Source of the DNA: Hyphomicrobium sp.
Lineage (GTDB): Bacteria > Pseudomonadota > Alphaproteobacteria > Rhizobiales > Hyphomicrobiaceae
DNA: 64,000 bases
Assembly (NCBI GenBank): GCA_019751875.1
Contig: JAIEMV010000003.1
Location: forward strand, 186,001 to 250,000
Direction of reading: 5' to 3'
Shown here: positions 40,442-48,191 of the stretch, piece by piece
How the letters are laid out: each line of letters starts with the position of its first letter
Position numbering within the stretch: the first letter of the stretch is position 1
The notes under the pieces: model-generated
What the model was told of the DNA's origin: nothing
What the model saw: the letters and a program-made list of their open reading frames with translations, nothing else
Database searches by the model: none
Made by a program: the position numbers and the translations under genes

Positions 40442-42424
40442 ATGGTCGTCGAGATCGGACATTTCGCGCTGATCCTCGCGCTCGTCGTGGCGACAGCGCA
40501 GATGATTGTGCCCATGTGGGGTGCGCAGGTGCGCGATGCACGTCTCATGGCGGTCGGTGACAGCGCGGCAGTCGTACAATTCGCTTTGCTCATCATCTCG
40601 TTTCTGGCGCTGATGCATGCGTTCGTCACATCCGACTTCTCGGTGTTGAACGTCGCCGACAATTCACATTCGGAAAAACCGCTGATCTATCGGATTGCGG
40701 GGGTATGGGGGAACCACGAGGGCTCGATGCTGCTCTGGGTTCTCATCCTCGGGCTCTTCGGTGCAGCTGTGGCTCTCTACGGGCGCCACCTGCCAGCAAC
40801 GCTTCGGGCAAACGTGCTCGGAGTCCAGGCTTCTATCGCGGTCGCGTTTTTGCTGTTCATGCTTTTCACATCGAACCCGTTTGAGCGCGTCGATCCGGCC
40901 CCGTTCGAAGGGCGTGGCCTCAATCCCATTCTGCAGGATCCCGCTCTCGCGTTTCATCCGCCGTTTCTCTACGCGGGTTACGTGGGCTTCTCGATGGCGT
41001 TCTCGTTCGCCGTCGCTGCGCTGATCGAAGGCCGGATCGATGCGGCTTGGGCGCGCTGGGTCAGGCCGTGGACGCTGGCGGCCTGGATGTGCCTGACGCT
41101 CGGCATCGCCATGGGTTCATGGTGGGCCTATTACGAGCTTGGCTGGGGCGGTTGGTGGTTCTGGGACCCGGTTGAAAACGCCTCGTTCATGCCGTGGCTC
41201 GCGGGGACAGCGCTTCTGCATTCGGCTCTGGTGATGGAGAAACGGGACGCACTGAAGGTTTGGACGATCCTGCTCGCCATCCTCACGTTTTCGCTTTCGC
41301 TGATGGGCACGTTCCTGGTGCGATCGGGCGTTTTGACGTCGGTGCACGCCTTTGCGGTCGATCCCGACCGGGGCATCGTGATCCTTACGATCATGATGTT
41401 CTTCACCGGCGGCGGACTGGCGCTGTTTGCATGGCGTGCCGGAGCGTTGCGCCAAGGTGGGCTGTTTGCGCCGATCAGCCGAGAAGGCAGCCTCGTGCTC
41501 AACAACGTCCTGCTTTCGGTGGCGTGCGCGACGGTTCTCGTCGGCACGCTGTACCCGCTGGCTCTGGAAGGAATTACGGGAGAGAAGATCTCGGTCGGTC
41601 CGCCCTTTTTCAACATGACCTTCATTCCTTTGATGCTGCCCTTGCTCTTCGCGATGCCCTTCGGGCCGCTCCTCGCGTGGAAGCGTGGCGATGCCCGCGC
41701 CGTGGCGCAGCGTCTCGCGTTCGCCGGCGGGCTTGCGGTTCTGGTGACGATCGGAGTGGCGGCACTGAGCGGGCCGGGTCCGTGGCTTGCGCCGCTGTGT
41801 GCTGCACTGGGTCTGTTTGTCTTGTTCGGCGCGATAACCGATCTTCTCTCGCGGGCGCGCCTCGGTGATGTCGGGCGGGCCGAGTTCCTGCGTCGCATCA
41901 TCAGTTTGCCGCGCTCGGCGTACGGCACCGCGCTCGCACACGCCGGGATCGGCATCATGGTGATGGGCATCGTCGGCACGAGTGCCTACCAGACGGAGAA
42001 AATCGTGGCGCTGAAGCCGGGCGAACGTGCAGAGGTTGCGGGGTACGATCTGCTCTTCAAGGGCATCACGCCGACCAAGGGGCCCAACTATTCAGAGCAA
42101 ATTGCGGAGTTCGAAGTGACGCGCAACGGGTCGCCCGTCACGACGCTGCTGCCCTCGAAGCGGCTTTACAACGCGCCGCCACAGCCAACGACAGAGGCGG
42201 GAATTTATCCAGCTTGGACGGGTGACCTCTATGTGGCACTGGGCGATGAGCAGCCCAGCGGAGGGGTGGCCCTGCGGCTCTACTTTCATCCGTTTGTGCG
42301 GTTCATATGGATAGGCGCCGTCATCATGTTCATCGGTGGCATGATTTCCCTCACCGATCGCCGGCTCAGGGTTGGTGCTCCGCAGCGGGCGCGATCGCGA
42401 CCCGCCGCCGTTCCAGCGGAGTAA
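40442..42424 (+). CDS. ccmF: Heme lyase CcmF (CycK)
   Basis: 660-residue polytopic inner-membrane protein, with about 14 hydrophobic segments. The heme-handling tryptophan-rich WWD motif is WGGWWFWDPVENASFMPW, and conserved histidine regions include NHEGSMLLWVLIL and PAFHPPFLYAGY-like PALAFHPPFLYAGYVGF. With CcmH it ligates heme to the CxxCH of apocytochrome. 35 bp after ccmE, preceded by AGGGGAG. Confidence 0.95.
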   Translation: MVVEIGHFALILALVVATAQMIVPMWGAQVRDARLMAVGDSAAVVQFALLIISFLALMHAFVTSDFSVLNVADNSHSEKPLIYRIAGVWGNHEGSMLLWVLILGLFGAAVALYGRHLPATLRANVLGVQASIAVAFLLFMLFTSNPFERVDPAPFEGRGLNPILQDPALAFHPPFLYAGYVGFSMAFSFAVAALIEGRIDAAWARWVRPWTLAAWMCLTLGIAMGSWWAYYELGWGGWWFWDPVENASFMPWLAGTALLHSALVMEKRDALKVWTILLAILTFSLSLMGTFLVRSGVLTSVHAFAVDPDRGIVILTIMMFFTGGGLALFAWRAGALRQGGLFAPISREGSLVLNNVLLSVACATVLVGTLYPLALEGITGEKISVGPPFFNMTFIPLMLPLLFAMPFGPLLAWKRGDARAVAQRLAFAGGLAVLVTIGVAALSGPGPWLAPLCAALGLFVLFGAITDLLSRARLGDVGRAEFLRRIISLPRSAYGTALAHAGIGIMVMGIVGTSAYQTEKIVALKPGERAEVAGYDLLFKGITPTKGPNYSEQIAEFEVTRNGSPVTTLLPSKRLYNAPPQPTTEAGIYPAWTGDLYVALGDEQPSGGVALRLYFHPFVRFIWIGAVIMFIGGMISLTDRRLRVGAPQRARSRPAAVPAE

Positions 42425-42429
42425 GGTCT

Positions 42430-42942
42430 ATGGTGACCCTGTGGCGCGCGACCCTTTCAGCTTTAATAGGTGTGATGTTTCTCGCGGCTGCTGGTACGCC
42501 TCCGGTGTTCGCGGTTCAGCCGGACGAAGTTCTCTCCGATGCAAGCCTTGAAAAACGGGCGCGCTCGCTATCGGCGGGACTGCGCTGCCTCGTCTGTCAA
42601 AACCAGTCGATCGACGACAGTGACGCTCCGCTGGCCAAGGATCTGCGCGTTCTGGTTCGGGAACGGCTGGTGGCGGGTGACAGTGATCAACAGGTGATCG
42701 ACTATGTGGTCGCCCGCTATGGCGACTTCGTGCTTCTGAAGCCGCCGATGAACACGCATACGATGCTGCTCTGGATCGCGCCCCTCTTGGCTCTTGCAGG
42801 TGCGGTCGTCGTCATCCTTCGCGGGATGCGAGCGCAACCGCCTACAACCATCGCGACGGCAGCTCCTTTGTCTGCACGCGAAGAAGAGGAACTCGACCGG
42901 CTCATCAAATCGTCTCGTGGACCAGACACGTCGTCGCGTTAA
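42430..42942 (+). CDS. ccmH: Cytochrome c biogenesis thiol protein CcmH (CycL)
   Basis: 170 residues: signal/anchor at the start, the redox motif LRCLVCQNQ with C53 and C56 in the periplasm, and a C-terminal TM segment (TMLLWIAPLLALAGAVVVIL). Reduces the apocytochrome heme-binding cysteines. Five bases after ccmF. Its last 4 bp overlap the convergent trypsin-like protease gene. Confidence 0.94.
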   Translation: MVTLWRATLSALIGVMFLAAAGTPPVFAVQPDEVLSDASLEKRARSLSAGLRCLVCQNQSIDDSDAPLAKDLRVLVRERLVAGDSDQQVIDYVVARYGDFVLLKPPMNTHTMLLWIAPLLALAGAVVVILRGMRAQPPTTIATAAPLSAREEEELDRLIKSSRGPDTSSR

Positions 42943-44174
42943 GGGCCTGACGGGCGTAGCCGCGGGACGCTTCCCGTCTCCAGTTGTTCCGATGACGGTT
43001 CGTAGCGGCCATGATTTCGACCGGCGACCACCGTCTCGAGGCGACGCAGCAGTTCCATGCTGGCGAGCCCGGTTTTTGGACGCCGCTCATCGGCTTCGAA
43101 TTTTTCAATCGCTTCACGCAGGGCCGGACTGTAACGGCCATCCGGTGAGCCACGGTAATAGCCCGATTTCGTTAACGCACGCTGCATGCGCCGGATGTCA
43201 GCGCGCTCGTGGAGAATCGTCGCGCGGGCAAACCGGTCGCGCTGATCCATGAATGCAAGCGTCGAGACCCCGGTGTTAGCGACTGTGTCGGACCGATAGC
43301 GATGCACAACTTCACCTGCCTGTGTCAGCACGTGCGATTGCAGGTAAGTGCCGACGTTGATGCCGACGACTTCGGGGCCGCGCGGGCCGTCCATCAAGAT
43401 CGGAGAGCCCGACGAAGCGCCGCCCGTATCGCACGTGTGCAGGATGAGAGCACTGGCGTCGGCGAAGTCGCTGGCAATGATGCGGCCGCTCTCGCTGAGG
43501 CTTGGACGGCGGACCGCGCACGGCGGGCTGAACGTCAGCCGCCAGCTTCCAAAGTCGCCGTGATAGCCGACCTGGTAGACAGGACGCTCACCTTCCTGCG
43601 CTGCAAGTTCCGCAGGCGTGCGGTGCGCAAGCGGCAGTCCTCCTTGCGGGCAAGCCGGAGCGGCGAGACGAACAAGGGCCCAGTCGCGAGTGGCATCGAT
43701 GGGTGGCTTCGTTGACAAGCTGGTCGTGCCGGTCATCACATTCTGTGCCGCGGCACCTTGAGCGGCGCCGGCGATGCGGATCCCCTTCGTGCCTTTGCCC
43801 ATGGACGACAAGCGGAAGGTGACATTTGCGAGCGGAAGTGGGCGTTCGCCGCGTGTGCGGTAAAGGCAGTGGGCGGCAGTGGCGACCATGGTTTCGTCGA
43901 TGCAGAAGGCCGTGCAGACAGACCTGCTCTGCGGTTCATACAACATCCCGATCTTGGCCTCGAGCGCCTTCAGTCGCGATGGGAGCAACGTGCGGTCATC
44001 GGCGCCGAATACGGCGACGGATTGGACTAGAGGGGCGGCAATTTCCCGTTTCGGATCAATAGAGCCAGCCAAGGAACCAGCGGCAAACGATGGTGCGATG
44101 ATCGAGACTGAGACAACCAGAAGATATCCCGCCTTGAAGGGCGTGCTTGCTCCGAACCTCTGCCAAACGCGCAT
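42939..44174 (-). CDS. Exported trypsin-like serine protease with peptidoglycan-binding domain
   Basis: 411 residues. Signal peptide (GYLLVVSVSIIAPSFAAG), then an S1-type protease domain: VATAAHCLY with H102, RDWALVRL with the likely aspartate, and CDTGGASSGSPILMDG with the nucleophile serine. The C-terminal 60 residues (RRMQRALTKSGYYRGSPDGR ... LREAIEKFEADERRPKTG) are a peptidoglycan-binding module, so the enzyme is probably tethered to the wall. Divergent from degP, with 150 bp between. Confidence 0.88.
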   Translation of the reverse strand: MRVWQRFGASTPFKAGYLLVVSVSIIAPSFAAGSLAGSIDPKREIAAPLVQSVAVFGADDRTLLPSRLKALEAKIGMLYEPQSRSVCTAFCIDETMVATAAHCLYRTRGERPLPLANVTFRLSSMGKGTKGIRIAGAAQGAAAQNVMTGTTSLSTKPPIDATRDWALVRLAAPACPQGGLPLAHRTPAELAAQEGERPVYQVGYHGDFGSWRLTFSPPCAVRRPSLSESGRIIASDFADASALILHTCDTGGASSGSPILMDGPRGPEVVGINVGTYLQSHVLTQAGEVVHRYRSDTVANTGVSTLAFMDQRDRFARATILHERADIRRMQRALTKSGYYRGSPDGRYSPALREAIEKFEADERRPKTGLASMELLRRLETVVAGRNHGRYEPSSEQLETGSVPRLRPSGP

Positions 44175-44325
44175 TTCTAGGCCTCTGGATCACAGGCATT
44201 GGCTCTGGCATCACCGGAGCGCCGTTCATTAACAACTCTTAAGGCGGCCGAAAGGCAGCCGTAAGGCCTCACCTCATAAGTCAAGTTGGACGCCCTGAGT
44301 GGCTCGTTCGATGGAGGTTCCCCCA

Positions 44326-45930
44326 ATGACCACGCCTAATCCTGCCAGTCCGTCTGGTGCCCGTTCAGCAAATCCCGCGCCAGCTTTGATGCCGCGACGC
44401 CGCCGGGTTGCTATCGCCGGCGCCGTGGCAGGTCTTTGTCTGATGACCGCACTGCCCGCTCTGACCCCCGCGATTGCTCAGCTGAAGGCCGATGCGCCGA
44501 CGGTTGAAACCCCGTATGGCCGCGCACCTTTATCGTTTGCCGACCTCATCGAGAAGGTGAAGCCGTCCGTGGTTTCGATTTCCGTGGTATCGGGCGGCGG
44601 CGACAAGACAGCCGATAATACGGATCCACGCGGCCTGCCGGAAGGGTTCCCCGACATTCCGGAAGACAGCCCGTTCTACGAGTTCTTCAAGCGGCTGCCG
44701 AAGGAGTTTCGCAACGCACCACAGGCGCCGAAGCCGCCGCAGCAGGCGCAGGGCTCGGGATTTGTGATTACGGCCGACGGCTATGTGGTCACCAATAACC
44801 ATGTTGTCGATGGCGCGAGCAAGATCCAGGTCAGCTTCGATGACCAGGAGAAAATTGATGCGGACCTCATCGGCACCGATCCGCGCACCGACCTCGCGCT
44901 CCTGAAGATCAAGTCCAACAAGACGTTCCCGCATGTGAAGTTCGCCAACAAGCCGGTGCGCGTTGGGGATTGGGCGATTGCGGTCGGTAATCCCTTCGGA
45001 CTTGGCGGCACGGTGACGGCGGGTATCGTCTCGGCTCTCGGGCGCGACATCGGTTCGGGTCCGTATGACTTCCTGCAGATCGACGCAGCCGTGAACCGCG
45101 GCAACTCAGGTGGTCCGACGTTCAGCCTCGACGGCGACGTGATCGGCGTTAACACCGCCATCTTCAGCCCTTCGGGCGGGAATGTAGGTATCGCTTTCGC
45201 GGTGCCTGCTAAGACAGCCGTCGAAGTTATCGAGCAACTGAAGTCGAACGGGAAGGTCAGCCGCGGTTGGCTGGGTGTGAAGATCCAGAACGTGGATGAC
45301 GACACGGCTTCTGCTCTGGGCCTGCCGGGAGCAAAGGGCGCGCTCGTCAGCGAGATCACGCCAAATGGTCCGGCTGCTGGCTCGGGGCTCAAGGTGCAGG
45401 ACACCATCCTGCAAGTGAACGATGATGACATCGCTGACAGCCGCGACTTGGCACGGAAGATCGCCGACTATGCGCCTGATACGACGGTCGACGTCAAGGT
45501 TTGGCGCAACAACAAGCCTGAGAACGTGAAGGTCAAACTGGGCATGTTCCCCGGGTCGCCGGAAGAGATCGCAAAGCTCGAGCAGGGTAAGCCCTTGCAG
45601 AAAAAGGAAGTCGAGAAAACGACGCTCGATCTCCTCGGGCTGACCGTTGGTCCGGTTACTGGCGACAATGCGGAAGGCGTTTCGATCACCGAAGTCGAGC
45701 CGTCGTCGGATGCTGCCGAGAAGGGTCTGCGTCCGGGTGATGTCATCGTGCAGGTGCAAGGTGAGTCGGTCGGTAAGCCAGCGGACGTCGCCAAAGAAAT
45801 CGCCAAGGTTCAGGAGATGGGCCGATCGGCGGTCATGCTCAGCGTCAAGTCTCAAGACCGGACCCGCTTCGTCGCCGTGCAATTGAAGAAGGATACGGCG
45901 AAGAGCGGCAAGGAGAAGGATAAGGGTTAA
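44326..45930 (+). CDS. degP: Periplasmic serine protease/chaperone DegP
   Basis: 534 residues of the HtrA/Do family, which degrades or refolds damaged envelope proteins. Signal region (AIAGAVAGLCLMTALPALTP), protease domain with H159 (VVTNNHVVDG), D189 (PRTDLALLKI) and S261 (NRGNSGGP), and two PDZ domains (about 285-375 and 430-520, GWLGVKIQNVDDDTASALGL and EPSSDAAEKGLRPGDVIVQV). An acidic, Pro-rich insert (residues 98-142) precedes the catalytic domain. Start ATG 44326 behind GGAGG. Same order ccm-degP as in rhizobia. Confidence 0.95.
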   Translation: MTTPNPASPSGARSANPAPALMPRRRRVAIAGAVAGLCLMTALPALTPAIAQLKADAPTVETPYGRAPLSFADLIEKVKPSVVSISVVSGGGDKTADNTDPRGLPEGFPDIPEDSPFYEFFKRLPKEFRNAPQAPKPPQQAQGSGFVITADGYVVTNNHVVDGASKIQVSFDDQEKIDADLIGTDPRTDLALLKIKSNKTFPHVKFANKPVRVGDWAIAVGNPFGLGGTVTAGIVSALGRDIGSGPYDFLQIDAAVNRGNSGGPTFSLDGDVIGVNTAIFSPSGGNVGIAFAVPAKTAVEVIEQLKSNGKVSRGWLGVKIQNVDDDTASALGLPGAKGALVSEITPNGPAAGSGLKVQDTILQVNDDDIADSRDLARKIADYAPDTTVDVKVWRNNKPENVKVKLGMFPGSPEEIAKLEQGKPLQKKEVEKTTLDLLGLTVGPVTGDNAEGVSITEVEPSSDAAEKGLRPGDVIVQVQGESVGKPADVAKEIAKVQEMGRSAVMLSVKSQDRTRFVAVQLKKDTAKSGKEKDKG

Positions 45931-45965
45931 CCCCCTCCATTCCTGATCAACTCTTGAACATCAAC

Positions 45966-46015
45966 CGAGGCGGCCGGTATTCCAGTGGTTGGTTCCATGG
46001 AGTTTGGCCGCCTCG
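45966..46015. promoter_or_regulatory. Large inverted repeat upstream of a response regulator
   Basis: Perfect 10-bp arms CGAGGCGGCC (45966-45975) and GGCCGCCTCG (46006-46015) around a 30-bp loop that itself has a small TCCA/TGGA stem. No T-run follows, so it is not an ordinary terminator. Sits between degP and the response regulator at 46093 and could act in the mRNA leader or as a dimer-binding site. Confidence 0.4.
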
Positions 46016-46092
46016 ACCTGTTGAGGCGGATCATGCAAGATGCCATCGACGAAAGTAGCCGGGTGGATGCCGCGGCCGGGAGACCGACAAGC

Positions 46093-46773
46093 ATGCGCGT
46101 TCTGGTAATTGAGGATGACCGCGAAACGGCCCAGTTCCTCCAGAAATCGCTGAAAGAGAGCGGTCACGCGGCGGATTTGGCTGGCGATGGAGAAACAGGT
46201 CTCTCCCTTGCAGAGACGGGCGTTTATGACGTGCTGATTGTAGATCGCATGTTGCCGAAGCTCGATGGGCTGTCGGTCGTGAAAACGCTGCGCACGGGCG
46301 GAGTGCGAACGCCGGTGCTGATCCTGTCGGCCTTGGGTGACGTGGATGACCGGGTTAAGGGTCTGCGCGCGGGCGGCGACGATTACCTGACTAAGCCGTA
46401 TGCCTATACCGAACTTCTGGCGCGCATTGAGGCCCTATCTCGGCGTGCGGTGCCGGAAGAGCAAGTCACCAAGTACGTGGTGGGCGATCTGGTTCTTGAC
46501 CGGCTCTCGCATCGTGTGACGCGGGGCGGCGAACCAATCATCTTGCAGCCGCGGGAATACCGGCTCCTCGAATACCTCATGAAGAACGCGGGGCAGGTGG
46601 TCACGCGCACGATGCTGCTCGAAAACGTTTGGGATTATCATTTCGATCCGCAGACGAACGTGATCGACGTACATGTCTCGCGCCTTCGATCGAAGATAGA
46701 CAAGAACTTCGAGAAGCCGCTTCTGCACACGGTACGCGGCGCCGGCTATATGGTCCGTGACGGTGCTGGATAG
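46093..46773 (+). CDS. OmpR-family response regulator
   Basis: 226 residues: receiver with EDD (7-9), D51 in VLIVDRMLPKLDGLSVV and conserved lysine in DYLTKPYAY; winged-helix output with LQPREYRLLEYLMKNAGQVV and WDYHFDPQTNVIDVHVSRLR. Type resembles regulators of metal or envelope stress (CusR/CopR-like), but the target is unknown. Start ATG 46093; in-frame ATGs upstream (46033) are possible. Overlaps its kinase by 17 bp. Confidence 0.9.
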   Translation: MRVLVIEDDRETAQFLQKSLKESGHAADLAGDGETGLSLAETGVYDVLIVDRMLPKLDGLSVVKTLRTGGVRTPVLILSALGDVDDRVKGLRAGGDDYLTKPYAYTELLARIEALSRRAVPEEQVTKYVVGDLVLDRLSHRVTRGGEPIILQPREYRLLEYLMKNAGQVVTRTMLLENVWDYHFDPQTNVIDVHVSRLRSKIDKNFEKPLLHTVRGAGYMVRDGAG

Positions 46774-48160
46774 GCTCGGCGCGTCCGCCTGGACGTCGAC
46801 CCCGTTTCGTCTGGCGGCCTTAAGCATCGCGGCGTTCCTCATTACCGCGGCGGGGATTGTCGGCTTTCTTTTCTGGCAAACCAATAATCTCCTGACCGAG
46901 CAAGTTCTTTCTGGCTTGCGGGCGGAAGTGCAGGAGATGCGCCACATCGAGGCAGCGGCCGGATCGGCGTCGGTGGCGGAAGCTGTTAAGGCGCGTGCGC
47001 GGCCAGAGGGGCCTGGTCTTTACTTTTTTGCCGATAGGACCGGTCGTAAGCGCGCCGGCAACCTCAGCAGACTTCCACCTGAGTTGGAGGGTGAAGGCGG
47101 CGGCACATTTCGTTATGAGCGGCAGGCGGGCGATCAGCGCCTGGCGGTGGCGTTGCCGGTACTGTTTCCCGACGGCACACGTCTTCTTGTCGGTCGCGAC
47201 ATCGAAGAACAGCGCGTATTTGCCAATCGCATGCGCACGGTCTTTCTGCTCGGGTTCAGTCTGCTTTCCGTGGCGGGACTTGCGGGCGGGCTTGGCGCCG
47301 GACGGCTGCTTCTCAATCGGATTGATCAAATCAATGCGGCGAGCCGGTCCATCATGGCCGGAGATCTGACGCAGCGTGTGCCGCTGGCGGGAAGCAACGA
47401 CGAATTGGATGGGTTGGCGCAAAACCTCAACATGATGCTCGATCGGATCGAGCAACTGATGAGCGGATTACGCGAAGTTTCGGACAACATCGCGCATGAT
47501 CTGAAAACACCGCTCAGCCGGTTGCGCAACCGAGCGGAAGCAACGCTGCGCGATGGTGGCGATTGCGACGCCTACCGCGCCGGTCTGGAGCGGATCATCG
47601 AGGAGGCGGACGAACTCATCAAGACCTTCAATGCGATGCTGCTCGTTGCCCGTCTGGAAGCTGGGGCGTTGGAAGGTTCGACGGAGGCATTCGATCTGGG
47701 CAGCCTCGTGCGGGATGTGGCGGAATTCTATGAGCCGGTCTTGGACGAGCAGGGTCTCGAACTCACCGTCGACGTGGGAGATGGACCCGAAATTATCGCT
47801 AACCGGCATCTCGTCAGCCAAGCGGTCGCAAACCTCATCGATAATGCGATCAAGTACGGTCGGCCAGATGCGGCTGGTGGGGCTGGAAAGATCAGCGTAT
47901 CGCTGCGGCCACTGAACCATGTTGTCGAAATCATCGTGGCCGATCGCGGTCCCGGCATCAGCGCTGACGACCGGGAGCGGGCACTCAAGCGTTTTGTCCG
48001 ATTGGAGGCGAGCCGGACCAAGCCGGGAACCGGTCTCGGACTCAGTCTCGTGTCAGCGGTTGCGCGCCTGCACCATGGCACGGTACGTCTCGAAGACAAC
48101 GCGCCGGGTCTGCGGGCAGTGCTTGTTCTGCCGCTGGCGCGCCAGGGGACCAGCGCATAA
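46757..48160 (+). CDS. Sensor histidine kinase
   Basis: 467 residues. TM1 about 20-40, a periplasmic domain of ~120 residues, TM2 about 162-185, HAMP (NRIDQINAASRSIMAGDLTQ), H-box VSDNIAHDLKTPLSRLRNRA with H247, N-box NLIDNAIKYG, and G-boxes ADRGPGIS and GTGLGLSLV. Intact kinase. Start GTG 46757 inside the regulator gene. Operon partner of the response regulator at 46093. Confidence 0.9.
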   Translation: MTVLDRLGASAWTSTPFRLAALSIAAFLITAAGIVGFLFWQTNNLLTEQVLSGLRAEVQEMRHIEAAAGSASVAEAVKARARPEGPGLYFFADRTGRKRAGNLSRLPPELEGEGGGTFRYERQAGDQRLAVALPVLFPDGTRLLVGRDIEEQRVFANRMRTVFLLGFSLLSVAGLAGGLGAGRLLLNRIDQINAASRSIMAGDLTQRVPLAGSNDELDGLAQNLNMMLDRIEQLMSGLREVSDNIAHDLKTPLSRLRNRAEATLRDGGDCDAYRAGLERIIEEADELIKTFNAMLLVARLEAGALEGSTEAFDLGSLVRDVAEFYEPVLDEQGLELTVDVGDGPEIIANRHLVSQAVANLIDNAIKYGRPDAAGGAGKISVSLRPLNHVVEIIVADRGPGISADDRERALKRFVRLEASRTKPGTGLGLSLVSAVARLHHGTVRLEDNAPGLRAVLVLPLARQGTSA

Positions 48161-48191
48161 AGACGCCGGCCCCGAAGCACAGGGAGACGTC

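Noticed and set aside
44229-44242. TTAACAACTCTTAA between the protease and degP genes, similar to a CtrA site
   Set aside because: Spacing is 6 bp, so it does not meet the consensus; kept only as a weak resemblance.
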